The notes below the pieces were generated by a model. The model searched no databases. It saw nothing but the letters and a program-made list of their open reading frames with translations, and was not told the origin of the DNA. From the NCBI GenBank assembly GCA_009993495.1, contig JAACTI010000138.1:1-17156 (forward strand): 17,156 nucleotides of DNA, in the 5' to 3' direction. A program made the translations under genes and the position numbers. Shown here piece after piece: positions 1 to 7,055 of this stretch. This DNA comes from Deltaproteobacteria bacterium. GTDB taxonomy: Bacteria; Desulfobacterota; Desulfuromonadia; Desulfuromonadales; Geopsychrobacteraceae. Every line of letters begins with the position of its first letter. The first letter of the stretch is position 1.

Positions 1-1432
1 ATTTTACCAGACTGGCCTCGGTAAACCGCGGTGGCGGCTGGGTGAAGTGCTGGCTGGGGTCGATTTGCTGCAAATCAAGGAGATCACCGGTCTGCATGGG
101 CGGCAGCAAGCCTTCCTTTTCTTCCTCTTCGCCGTTGTCGGTGCCTTCAATGTACAGCAGCATAAACCCGGCAAAACGAATAACCTGCCCCGTGGCGCGA
201 AACACATACCGCGGCCCGGCAGCGATATCCACCGTAGTCGCATCAAAAACCGCCTGGGCCATCTGCGAGGCGACGGTACGTTTCCAGATCAGTTGATAAA
301 GGCGCAACTGGTCGGACGAAAGATAGGCTTTCAGGGATTCGGGAGTTCGCGCCACGCTGGTCGGGCGAATGGCTTCGTGGGCTTCTTGGGCATTTTTACT
401 GCGATTAGTGTAAATGCGTGGCTTATCAAGGGCATAATCCGCACCGTAAAGCTTGCAGATCACCTCACGTGCCTCACTCGTCGCAATCGTTGACAGGGCC
501 ACCGAATCAGTTCGCATATAGGTGATCAAACCATGAGTGCCATCATCCACCGCAATCCCTTCATAGAGCTTTTGCGCGGTCGACATGGTTTTACGCGCCG
601 AGAAGCCGAGTTTGCGGCTGGCTTCCTGTTGCAGGGTGCTGGTGGTAAAGGGAGGAGCCGGGTTACGTTTACGCTGCTTCTGCTCCAGGTTGCTCACCGA
701 CCAGGGGGCATCGGTCAAATCGGCCAACACCCCTTGCGCAGCGGCGGATGTTGCCAGGGCAAATTTGTCCAGGCGCTTGCCATCGCGCGCGTGCAGGTGG
801 GCGACAAAACCGGCCTGGGGCAGTTTCGCCAGCTGGGCTTCAATTGTCCAGTACTCACGCGGCACAAAGGCATCGATTTCGGCCTCGCGCTCACAGATCA
901 TGCGCAGGGCGACGGATTGGACGCGACCGGCCGACAAGCCATAGTGGATTTTCTTCCACAAAAATGGCGACAAATTGAAACCCACCAGATAATCGAGGAT
1001 CGAACGGGCCTGCTGAGCATCGACCAGATCACGGGCAATGGCCCGCGGCGCGGCCATAGCCGCTTGAATAGCGGGCTTGGTAATTTCGTGAAAGGTGACT
1101 CGGCTGACTTTGGGTTTTTGGCCCTGTTCGTCAATCCCTAAGGCTTCGAGTAAATGCCAGGCAATGGCTTCACCCTCACGGTCGAGGTCTGTCGCCAGAA
1201 TCAGTTCATCACTGCGCGCCACCTCTTTTTTCAGCGCCGCGATGTGTTTCTGACTTTCGGGTAAAATATGATATTTGGGGTTGAAGTTATTTTCCGTATC
1301 GACCGACCCCTGTTTGCTTGGCAGGGCGCGTACATGGCCGTATGAAGCCAGCACTTTATACCCCTTGCCGAGAAATTTTTCGATGGTTTTGGCTTTGGCC
1401 GGAGATTCAACAATGACCAGAGATTGCGTCAT
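1..1432 (-). CDS. topA: DNA topoisomerase I, N-terminal part (cut by window edge)
   Basis: Type IA topoisomerase that relaxes negatively supercoiled DNA by single-strand passage. The first 477 codons are present and the gene runs off the low-coordinate edge, so the C-terminal zinc-finger or repeat region cannot be judged. The N-terminus carries the TOPRIM glutamate in VIVESPAKAKTI (E9) and the metal-binding set DLDREGE (D82, D84, E86). The active-site tyrosine lies in GLITYMRTDS at residue 305 (codon at 518-520). The ATG start is preceded by AAGGA with workable spacing. It follows smg and dprA in the same direction, the classical order in many proteobacteria, but a strong hairpin terminator lies between smg and this gene, so it probably has its own promoter. 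I could not point to one with confidence. The identification is secure. Confidence 0.97.
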   Translation of the reverse strand, partial: MTQSLVIVESPAKAKTIEKFLGKGYKVLASYGHVRALPSKQGSVDTENNFNPKYHILPESQKHIAALKKEVARSDELILATDLDREGEAIAWHLLEALGIDEQGQKPKVSRVTFHEITKPAIQAAMAAPRAIARDLVDAQQARSILDYLVGFNLSPFLWKKIHYGLSAGRVQSVALRMICEREAEIDAFVPREYWTIEAQLAKLPQAGFVAHLHARDGKRLDKFALATSAAAQGVLADLTDAPWSVSNLEQKQRKRNPAPPFTTSTLQQEASRKLGFSARKTMSTAQKLYEGIAVDDGTHGLITYMRTDSVALSTIATSEAREVICKLYGADYALDKPRIYTNRSKNAQEAHEAIRPTSVARTPESLKAYLSSDQLRLYQLIWKRTVASQMAQAVFDATTVDIAAGPRYVFRATGQVIRFAGFMLLYIEGTDNGEEEEKEGLLPPMQTGDLLDLQQIDPSQHFTQPPPRFTEASLVK

Positions 1433-1505
1433 AAACAAGGTCCTTATGGTTAAGACAAAGCGCAGAGTCGGCGCGAAGATCGTCCGAGAGCCTAGGGGCT
1501 CAGAC

Positions 1506-1534
1506 AAAAGGGCTGCGATTCCCGCAGCCCTTTT
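1506..1534 (-). terminator. Intrinsic terminator after smg
   Basis: An 11-bp perfect stem (AAAAGGGCTGC with GCAGCCCTTTT, 7-nt loop) begins 10 bases after the smg stop. The U-rich side works on the minus strand, and the symmetric A/T flanks make it potentially bidirectional. It should separate dprA-smg transcripts from topA. Confidence 0.8.
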
Positions 1535-1543
1535 GCTTCTGCT

Positions 1544-2023
1544 TCAATGATAGATGCGCATCCAGTTTTCCGTCATCAGGCAGTCGACCTCACGCTGCCA
1601 CTGTTGACTGTTTCTCGCCAACAGGGTTAAGGCGGTCAAAATTTTCATTTCTTGTAAACTGACCGGCTCTTCGGCGGCGGTGTAAATACGGTCGATCAAG
1701 CCCTCTTCTATTTCATCGTCAATGATCCCCATATGCCGCAGGCGAATCAGAAAACCACGAGCTTCAAGGTCGATCAGCTGAGTTTCTTCGGCGCTGAAAA
1801 TGCGCATGGCGGGGGGAGGAGCACAAAAGGATTCTGGTGAAGGAACCGAGGCCTCGGCAAAAGCGGTAGTTTCCATCCAACTGAAGGCGTCGTTAATTTC
1901 GTCAGGATCAAAGCCCTCCGCCAGCAGCTCGGACACCAGCTCATGCTCACTGATGGGCTCATCGCCGGAACCCAAGACATAGCGGGCGATTAAATTGACA
2001 ATAGCCAGAACTCGTTCGCGCAA
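1544..2023 (-). CDS. smg: Smg / DUF494 family protein
   Basis: Small acidic protein of the Smg (DUF494) family, a cytoplasmic family of unknown biochemical role usually found next to dprA and topA, as here. Family-like segments are an N-terminal helix (RERVLAIVNLIARYVL), the stretch SELLAEGFDPDEINDAFSWM, the central MRIFSAEE, and the closing LMTENWMRIYH. I chose the TTG at 2021-2023 because GGAGG sits four bases upstream and it gives 159 residues, close to the roughly 157 of the E. coli protein. An in-frame GTG at 2087-2089, directly after the dprA stop, would add 22 residues but has no ribosome binding site. Function is not inferred beyond the family. Confidence 0.88.
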   Translation of the reverse strand: MRERVLAIVNLIARYVLGSGDEPISEHELVSELLAEGFDPDEINDAFSWMETTAFAEASVPSPESFCAPPPAMRIFSAEETQLIDLEARGFLIRLRHMGIIDDEIEEGLIDRIYTAAEEPVSLQEMKILTALTLLARNSQQWQREVDCLMTENWMRIYH

Positions 2024-2089
2024 TCGACCTCCAAGCAGTTTTCGGGTGCGGACAGACACATCCAAACTGAAAAATTGGGCATAAGCCAC

Positions 2090-3178
2090 CTAGCGACAAC
2101 GGATATAATGCCCACCCGGCAAGGGTTGAACCCCTCCCCGGAGCTCCAAGTCGAGTAAAATAGCGGAAACCTCCATGGGAGTCAAGCCGCAGATCCGCCC
2201 GAGTTCATCGGCATGTTTCGGTTGAAAATCAATAAGTTGGTATACCTTTAACGTTTTATCATCCAGCTGCGCCACCAGATTTGCGCTTTCTTTTTTCTGC
2301 GTGGCACTTGGCAGTTGTGGCCAGAGGCTTTCCAGAATATCGGTCGCCTCGGTCACCACCTGCGCCCCCTGCTTGATTAAACGATTCGTGCCGTTGCTGG
2401 TTGTGGCGCGCACCATGCCGGGCACGGCAAAAAGCTCGCGCCCTTGCTCCAAGGCAAAATCGCCGGTAATCAGAGACCCGCTCTGATCGGCAGCTTCAAC
2501 AATCAGCACCCCGCGTGACAGGCCACTGATAATGCGGTTGCGCCCTGGGAAATGTCCGGCCATGGGCTGCGTTCCTGGCGGAAATTCGGAAATACTTGCG
2601 TTATTTTCGAGAATTTGCTCATAAAGGCGCGCATTTTCAGGGGGATAAACACGATCCACCCCGCAACCCAGTACCGCGATTGTCGCCCCCTCAGCCTTGA
2701 GGGCTCCACGATGGGCGGCGGAATCGATGCCGCGGGCCAGACCACTAACAATGGTTAGTCCGCGCGACGCAAGCTCTTCGGCAATTTCTTCTGCCAGCCC
2801 TAGACCAACCGGCGTGGCGCCGCGAGAACCAACAATGGCAAAGCATTCCCCGGCGGGTAACTGCCCCCGCACATAAAGCAGCGCCGGAGGATCGTGGATT
2901 TGACGTAGCGACTCCGGGTAATCTTGATCCCAAAAAGAGAGCAGGCGAATCTGGTGTTTTTTCAGGGCCGCCAGACCCTCCTCCAGCTTGCGACTTGATT
3001 CGTCCACAAGGCCCTGTACCATCCGCGGGCTCAACCCCGCCAGCTTGATCAATTCGGAAGCGGGCCGATCGAGGGCGGCGGCAAAGCTGCCAAAGGTTCG
3101 TTGCAGAGCGAAAAGGGCGACACGGCCAATACCTGGTGACAAATTGAGACGGAACAGGCAGTGTTTTTCATAATTCAT
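2090..3178 (-). CDS. dprA: DNA-processing protein DprA (Smf)
   Basis: Cytoplasmic single-stranded-DNA-binding protein that loads RecA during natural transformation and is widespread even in bacteria not known to be competent. The 362-residue product has an N-terminal SAM/HhH-like region (about 1-80), a Rossmann-type core with AIVGSRGATPVG (from residue 114) and SGLARGID (145-152), and a C-terminal winged-helix-like segment (about 305-360, TLKVYQLIDFQPKHADELGR). The ATG at 3176-3178 (MNYEKHCLFRLNLSPGIG) matches the usual family N-terminus. A longer in-frame ATG at 3241 lies inside a terminator hairpin and is unlikely. The stop is 66 bases from the preferred smg start, and the two genes are probably cotranscribed. 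The spacing of only 23 nt from the upstream terminator's U-tract is odd. Confidence 0.96.
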   Translation of the reverse strand: MNYEKHCLFRLNLSPGIGRVALFALQRTFGSFAAALDRPASELIKLAGLSPRMVQGLVDESSRKLEEGLAALKKHQIRLLSFWDQDYPESLRQIHDPPALLYVRGQLPAGECFAIVGSRGATPVGLGLAEEIAEELASRGLTIVSGLARGIDSAAHRGALKAEGATIAVLGCGVDRVYPPENARLYEQILENNASISEFPPGTQPMAGHFPGRNRIISGLSRGVLIVEAADQSGSLITGDFALEQGRELFAVPGMVRATTSNGTNRLIKQGAQVVTEATDILESLWPQLPSATQKKESANLVAQLDDKTLKVYQLIDFQPKHADELGRICGLTPMEVSAILLDLELRGGVQPLPGGHYIRCR

Positions 3179-3201
3179 GGCAAAGCTCGCCTCATCCGGG
3201 C

Positions 3202-3237
3202 AAAAAAAAGGGATTGGCCAGGTGGACACCAATCCCT
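3202..3237 (-). terminator. Intrinsic terminator after the LysM gene
   Basis: On the minus strand a perfect 9-bp stem (AGGGATTGG with CCAATCCCT, 11-nt loop) is followed by a run of T. It begins 28 bases after the LysM gene stop. Its U-tract ends only 23 bases before the dprA start, so dprA must use read-through or a promoter overlapping this hairpin. Confidence 0.8.
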
Positions 3238-3265
3238 GCACTCAGGCTATTCTCTAGCATAAAAC

Positions 3266-4306
3266 TTATTCGGCGGCGACCGCGACCCGATCGCCGACAT
3301 AAATTTCACTGACACTTTTAAAAATAAACGCCGTCGAACTTTTTGCCCGGGCATCCACCACCAGCGCAGCACCCAGTAACTGATCGGGCAGCGGAATGGC
3401 ATTTTTTTTATCGAGGGCCAGTTCAGAGGCTTTGCGCGGTCGGCTGATATAAAGCAAATTACCGGTCTGCAGGCCGCTATCGGTACCAAGATCAAGGTAA
3501 ACCATATCGTTCTGCCCCAAGCCCAGCTTCTCTTGCTGACTGTCTAACAGGTATCCGCTCAGTTGGCCCTGCCCCTTCTTCAGCGCGATTTCTTTCCGCG
3601 CCGGCAAATAGGGAAAGATCTGCGTTCCCCGTTCGATTTCTCGATAAGCATCAATAATCCGCGCTTCAACCGTGCGCCCGCTCACCGAGATCACCTGCAA
3701 AAAACCCAACTCAAACATCATGGTGCCAAACTTCTCGCCCGTTTGCGGATGTATAACCTCTTTACCCGCGGAAAAAAGACTGTAGCTGTCACCGACTTTG
3801 ACCTGGGAGGGATCAAGCATATCAAGAAAGACGACATCATCGCTGGTCAAAAGAACCCGGCTGTCAACCGAATCAACCAGCAGGCCCAAGGGCGTTTCAT
3901 TCGTCAACAGAAAACCGTTGCCGCCGCCTGCGGCCTTCATCACCTGAACTTGTGGCTCTTCGGGCGCAAGGGGTTCGGCGACAGCCTCTGCAACCGGGGC
4001 CGGCTCTTCCATAACCTTGGCAGGTTCGGCAGCTTCTTGATATGCCGGCAAAAATTCAATGCGTCCATTGTAAATACGAATTTTCTGCCCCGGATAAATC
4101 AGGTGCGGGTTGGTGATATCGGGGTTATTCGCCCAGACATTAGGCCAATAGAAGGGATCCTGAATAAAACGTTGGGAAATCCCCCAGAGACTGTCCCCTT
4201 TTTTAATGGTATAGATCTGCTGTTCTGCGGCAAAAACCGGCAGAGCCAGCGAAACAGCAAGCAACAGAAACAGCAGCGATAGCCAGAAACGATTCAGATT
4301 AGTCAT
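3266..4306 (-). CDS. Exported LysM-domain protein
   Basis: Predicted periplasmic or envelope protein of 346 residues. A Sec signal peptide covers about residues 1-27 (charged start, hydrophobic LLFLLLAVSLALPVFA). One LysM domain follows at about 31-78 (YTIKKGDSLWGISQRF, then NPHLIYPGQKIRI), the fold that binds peptidoglycan glycan chains. A proline/alanine/glutamate-rich linker spans about 85-125 (EEPAPVAEAVAEPLAPEEPQ). The remaining 200 residues are beta-rich-looking and I do not recognise a catalytic domain in them. The ATG has GAGGAG immediately upstream. The gene follows the lipoprotein gene by 38 bases in the same direction and shares its promoter; a terminator follows it. The likely role is cell-wall association, partner unknown. 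Confidence 0.9.
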   Translation of the reverse strand: MTNLNRFWLSLLFLLLAVSLALPVFAAEQQIYTIKKGDSLWGISQRFIQDPFYWPNVWANNPDITNPHLIYPGQKIRIYNGRIEFLPAYQEAAEPAKVMEEPAPVAEAVAEPLAPEEPQVQVMKAAGGGNGFLLTNETPLGLLVDSVDSRVLLTSDDVVFLDMLDPSQVKVGDSYSLFSAGKEVIHPQTGEKFGTMMFELGFLQVISVSGRTVEARIIDAYREIERGTQIFPYLPARKEIALKKGQGQLSGYLLDSQQEKLGLGQNDMVYLDLGTDSGLQTGNLLYISRPRKASELALDKKNAIPLPDQLLGAALVVDARAKSSTAFIFKSVSEIYVGDRVAVAAE

Positions 4307-4344
4307 GGGCTCCTCAGTATGCCGACAGGCAAATAACCAACGGA

Positions 4345-5049
4345 TCAGAACAGTGTCGGATCTTTAGCGAAACGTTGCAATTCCGGACTGGCGGGATAAC
4401 GCCGACTCAGTTGCTGCAATGTGGCACGGGCCTGCTCAATTGCACCGCGCTGTTGATAAATATCAATCAGACGCGCCATGGCAGCTGCGGCGCGTTGCTG
4501 TTCTTGCGAGCTATCAATAATTTCAAGCAGAACCGCTTCGGCTTGGGCCGGATTCTGCTGTGCGATCAAGGCTTCCGCCAGCCAGTAACGCGCATTGCCG
4601 CTGAACTCATGCTGTGGATATTTTTCAATAAAAGCCCTGAAGCTCTGTTCCGCCGTGGAAACCCTGCCCGTCGCCAAGGCGCCGAAGGCTTGCAGATACA
4701 AGGCCGAAGATTCGGTCAGGGCCGCAATTTCAGCCGAAGATTGAACCGCTAAGGCAGAATTTTGAGCCGCGTTTTCCGCCATCGGTACCAGCGTTTCGGG
4801 CACTGACACCACAGTTTTCGGGGTCTGGATCGCGCCGGGGGGATTCTGATTTCCCGGCGGTTGCAGCGCCACCAATTGTTGCACGAGCTGCTCCAGTTGT
4901 TGAGCTTGTTGCTGCTGCACCTGGCGCAGTTCGTCGATGGTCTGCTGCATCTGGGCAGCGGGGGATACTGGTTGTGGGGCGCACCCGCCGGCAAACAAGA
5001 AGGCGAAAGCGATAAAAAAAGTCAAAGTTTTGATCATTGGATTCATCAT
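4345..5049 (-). CDS. CpoB/YbgF-like lipoprotein with coiled coil and TPR-type repeats
   Basis: Predicted lipoprotein of 234 residues. A signal sequence (about residues 6-22) ends in FAGGC with the acylatable cysteine at 23. A glutamine-rich coiled-coil stretch follows at about 34-62 (QQTIDELRQVQQQQAQQLEQ), then a linker, then a helical C-terminal part (about 115-230) with TPR-like periodicity (RVSTAEQSFRAFIEKYPQHE, ARYWLAEALIAQQNPAQAEA). A coiled coil followed by TPRs resembles CpoB/YbgF, which acts with the Tol-Pal system and peptidoglycan synthases in E. coli; no tol or pal gene is visible here, so that function is not assigned. The start is ambiguous among ATGs at 5047-5049, 5044-5046 and nearby. 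It is the first gene behind the promoter at 5079-5105 and precedes the LysM gene. Confidence 0.85.
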   Translation of the reverse strand: MMNPMIKTLTFFIAFAFLFAGGCAPQPVSPAAQMQQTIDELRQVQQQQAQQLEQLVQQLVALQPPGNQNPPGAIQTPKTVVSVPETLVPMAENAAQNSALAVQSSAEIAALTESSALYLQAFGALATGRVSTAEQSFRAFIEKYPQHEFSGNARYWLAEALIAQQNPAQAEAVLLEIIDSSQEQQRAAAAMARLIDIYQQRGAIEQARATLQQLSRRYPASPELQRFAKDPTLF

Positions 5050-5078
5050 AGTCCCATCATGGGGTAAACTCGGTAAAA

Positions 5079-5105
5079 ATTATAGGCTTATCAGCAAGTT
5101 GTCAA
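5079..5105 (-). promoter_or_regulatory. Sigma70-type promoter for the lipoprotein-LysM genes
   Basis: On the minus strand TTGACA (5100-5105) and TATAAT (5079-5084) are both perfect consensus hexamers, separated by 15 bp, which is shorter than the preferred 16-18. A transcript would begin near 5072, about 23 bases before the start codon. The spacer length is the main reason for caution. Confidence 0.6.
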
Positions 5106-5199
5106 GTTTTTCGCTGACGAAGACCGCGCCTGCTCTCTACTCTGAGCCCTGAGCCTGTGCTATTCTCTCTCCGTTGCAACCGAAAACAGGAAAGAAACC

Positions 5200-6417
5200 A
5201 TGCAAAAAACCCTTAAAACCTTCGAACTTCTTGCTCCTGCGGGGGATCTCGACAAACTCAAAACGGCGGTGCGCTTTGGCGCAGATGCGGTTTATCTGGC
5301 CAGTGGCAGTTTCGGGCTGCGCGCCCGGGCCGCAAATTTCAGTCTTGAACAGCTGCGTGAAGCCCGGCGCATCACCCACGAGGCCGGAGTCAAAATTTAC
5401 CTGACCCTCAATGCCAGCCTGCGGGCGACCGAATTTCCGCCGTTGCGGGATTTGCTTGAAGAGCTCAGACCCCTTGATCTCGATGCCTATATTGTCGCCG
5501 ATGCCGGGGTCTTGGCGACAGTCAGACAGATAGATCCGCAGCGCAAGCTTCACCTTTCAACCCAGGCTAATACCTGCAACCCGCTCGCCGCCGCCTTCTG
5601 GCAGCAGGCGGGGGTTTGCCGCATCAACCTGGCGCGAGAGCTGACCCTGGCGGACATGGGCGCCTTCGCCCCTGAGGTCGATGTCGAGCTCGAAGCCTTC
5701 GTGCATGGGGCCATGTGCGTTGCCCATTCGGGGCGCTGCCTCATTTCATCGGCTTTGGCGGGGCGCAGCGCCAATCGTGGCGATTGCGCCCAACCTTGCC
5801 GCTGGCATTATCAATTAACCGAAGAACTGCGCCCCGGCCAACCCATGCGGGTCGAAGAAGATCAACGCGGCACCTATTTTTTCAACAGTCGCGACCTGTG
5901 TCTGGTCGATCATCTTGCTGAGCTGGCCGCGACCGGGGTGCGTAGCTTCAAAATCGAAGGGCGCATGAAAGGCATTTACTATGTCGCCATCACCACCGAT
6001 GTTTATCGTCAGGCCATCGATCGTTTGCAGCAGGGTGTGCGCCAGAGTGATCCGCGCTGGCGCGAGGAACTGGAAACCGTGAGCCACCGCCCCTACGACA
6101 ACGGTTTTCTCTTCGGCAGCACTGACGCCAAAGTGCACCACGGCGACACCCATTACATTCGTACTTATGATTTTGTCGGCGTGCTGGAATCGAGCCCGCA
6201 GGGCTTATTCATTGCGACCAAAAACCGCTTTTTCGCTGGTGAAACCCTTGAGCTGATCGGCCCTGGGTTACGCCGAACCGCGCTAGTCGTAAAAAATCTC
6301 CAAAATTTAAAGGGGGAAGATCTGAACCTGGCACAGCCAAATTCGCAGGTGAAAATTGAGGGACTCCCCACTTGGGCAACGGCAGGCGACATGCTACGCC
6401 GTAGGAAGGCAGACTAG
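5200..6417 (+). CDS. trhP: U32 family protein, probable tRNA uridine hydroxylase TrhP
   Basis: Member of the peptidase U32 family in a TrhP (YegQ)-like form of 405 residues. TrhP proteins are needed for prephenate-dependent 5-hydroxylation of uridine 34 in some tRNAs, and related U32 proteins carry an iron-sulfur cluster. Visible features are the N-terminal LLAPAGDLDKLKTAVRFGADAVY-type opening, the family signature ELEAFVHGAMCVAHSGRC (about 163-180), NRGDCAQPCRW (192-202), FFNSRDLC (227-233) and KIEGRMKGIYYVA (251-263). Cysteines 173, 180, 196, 200 and 233 are candidate cluster ligands. The ATG is preceded by AGGAAAG. It is the only clear plus-strand gene, divergent from the lipoprotein operon. 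Older annotations would call it a protease or collagenase; the tRNA role is inferred from subfamily resemblance. Confidence 0.88.
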   Translation: MQKTLKTFELLAPAGDLDKLKTAVRFGADAVYLASGSFGLRARAANFSLEQLREARRITHEAGVKIYLTLNASLRATEFPPLRDLLEELRPLDLDAYIVADAGVLATVRQIDPQRKLHLSTQANTCNPLAAAFWQQAGVCRINLARELTLADMGAFAPEVDVELEAFVHGAMCVAHSGRCLISSALAGRSANRGDCAQPCRWHYQLTEELRPGQPMRVEEDQRGTYFFNSRDLCLVDHLAELAATGVRSFKIEGRMKGIYYVAITTDVYRQAIDRLQQGVRQSDPRWREELETVSHRPYDNGFLFGSTDAKVHHGDTHYIRTYDFVGVLESSPQGLFIATKNRFFAGETLELIGPGLRRTALVVKNLQNLKGEDLNLAQPNSQVKIEGLPTWATAGDMLRRRKAD

Positions 6418-6452
6418 GCGTTTAACGTTAAACGTGAGGCGTGAGGCGTGCA
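6418..6452. repeat. Degenerate heptamer-periodic repeat with 16-bp palindrome
   Basis: Directly after the trhP stop the sequence runs with a 7-base period: GCGTTTA, ACGTTAA, ACGTGAG, GCGTGAG, GCGTGCA. The first part forms a perfect 16-bp palindrome, CGTTTAACGTTAAACG at 6419-6434. Only five units are present and their role is unknown. Confidence 0.65.
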
Positions 6453-6457
6453 CACGC

Positions 6458-6500
6458 AAAAAAAGTGGCGCACAGGCCAGGAGGGTTGCCGTGTGCGCCA
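6458..6500 (-). terminator. Intrinsic terminator for the DUF2835 gene
   Basis: On the minus strand a perfect 9-bp stem (TGGCGCACA with TGTGCGCCA), extended inside by GGC/GCC pairing, is followed by C and seven T. It lies 115 bases past the DUF2835 stop. Nothing comparable with a T-tract ends trhP on the plus strand; the best plus candidate, CTAAAC/GTTTAG at 6531-6549 with T-rich sequence starting 15 bases later, is weak. Confidence 0.7.
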
Positions 6501-6615
6501 AATGTTGTTGTTGCCTTGGGGTTATATTACCTAAACGGTTATAGTTTAGCAAGCGCTTTTCTGATTTTTTTTGTCAGGTATTTTCGTTTGGAAGAAAGTG
6601 CAAGAAATAGCAGGG
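6501..6615. other. AT-rich 3' intergenic stretch, no gene seen
   Basis: This stretch between the hairpin terminator and the DUF2835 stop contains a 6-bp inverted repeat (6531-6536 with 6544-6549) and an eight-T run at 6565-6572 framed by CTGA and TCAG. I see no coding potential in it. Confidence 0.4.
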
Positions 6616-6834
6616 TTATCCCACTTTTTTCAGACTGAGAAACCGCTGGTTCTCATCGGTTTGTAGCTCAAACCGACCATTGACCCCCTGGGGCGTCAAA
6701 AAAGGGCGCAGGTGGCGGGCGGCAAATTTAAGCAGCTGGCCCGTATCCGCACGCACCTGCACATCGCTGGCACTGCCGTGATAATAGCGGGCCATCTGGT
6801 GCGCCGGAACCGCAAGAGAAAAGGTGTAACGCAT
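6616..6834 (-). CDS. DUF2835 family small protein
   Basis: A 72-residue protein resembling the DUF2835 family, whose function is unknown. The recognisable pattern is RYTFSLAVPAHQMARYYHG near the start, then LKFAARHLRPFLTPQGVNGRF (shortened here: LRPFLTP and GVNGRFEL), and a short basic end (RFLSLKKVG). I chose the ATG at 6832-6834 because the family starts at this point. In-frame ATGs at 6871-6873 and 6847-6849 would add up to 13 residues. None has a convincing ribosome binding site, which is the main weakness of the call. It lies downstream of trpS in the same direction across a 214-bp gap and is followed by a good terminator. Confidence 0.78.
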   Translation of the reverse strand: MRYTFSLAVPAHQMARYYHGSASDVQVRADTGQLLKFAARHLRPFLTPQGVNGRFELQTDENQRFLSLKKVG

Positions 6835-6854
6835 AGGCAGACAGAGCATCGCGT

Positions 6855-7055
6855 TTGAAGGCAAAGAATCCATGCCCGCTAGAGGTTATCGAAACCAGCG
6901 AAGTCACCGATCTGAACCTGGGGAAAATTCTCAACCAGGGGAGCAAACAAAGCTGGCGCCTGGAATCGATTCTATTGGCCATGCGTGCGAGCAACCGGTG
7001 CCCCGGCATGGCGTTTCTTCTTTTTGTTGGCGCAGCCGAGATCGAAAGTCAGTAA
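6855..7055 (+). CDS. Possible small gene or 3' gene remnant, unknown
   Basis: A plus-strand reading frame of 66 codons from a TTG, ending in TAA and overlapping the convergent trpS stop by 7 bases. Its codon use (CTG, GAA, ACC, AGC, AAC, ATC common) and amino-acid make-up look like real coding sequence, for example VIETSEVTDLNLGKILNQG and WRLESILLAMRASNRCPGM. However, there is no ribosome binding site and no ATG near the front, and the frame is closed by TAG at 6834-6836, where the DUF2835 start lies on the other strand. I do not recognise a family. It could be the tail of a lost gene, a leader peptide-like gene with an unusual start, or chance. Confidence 0.3.
   Translation: MKAKNPCPLEVIETSEVTDLNLGKILNQGSKQSWRLESILLAMRASNRCPGMAFLLFVGAAEIESQ

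Noticed and set aside
533..1141. A 202-codon plus-strand open frame opposite topA
   Set aside because: It is antisense to clearly conserved topA codons, has no recognisable domain, and its composition is that of a reverse-complement shadow.
5106..5199. A promoter for trhP
   Set aside because: A TATTCT at 5161-5166 could be a -10, but no acceptable -35 lies at the right distance, so no site was annotated.
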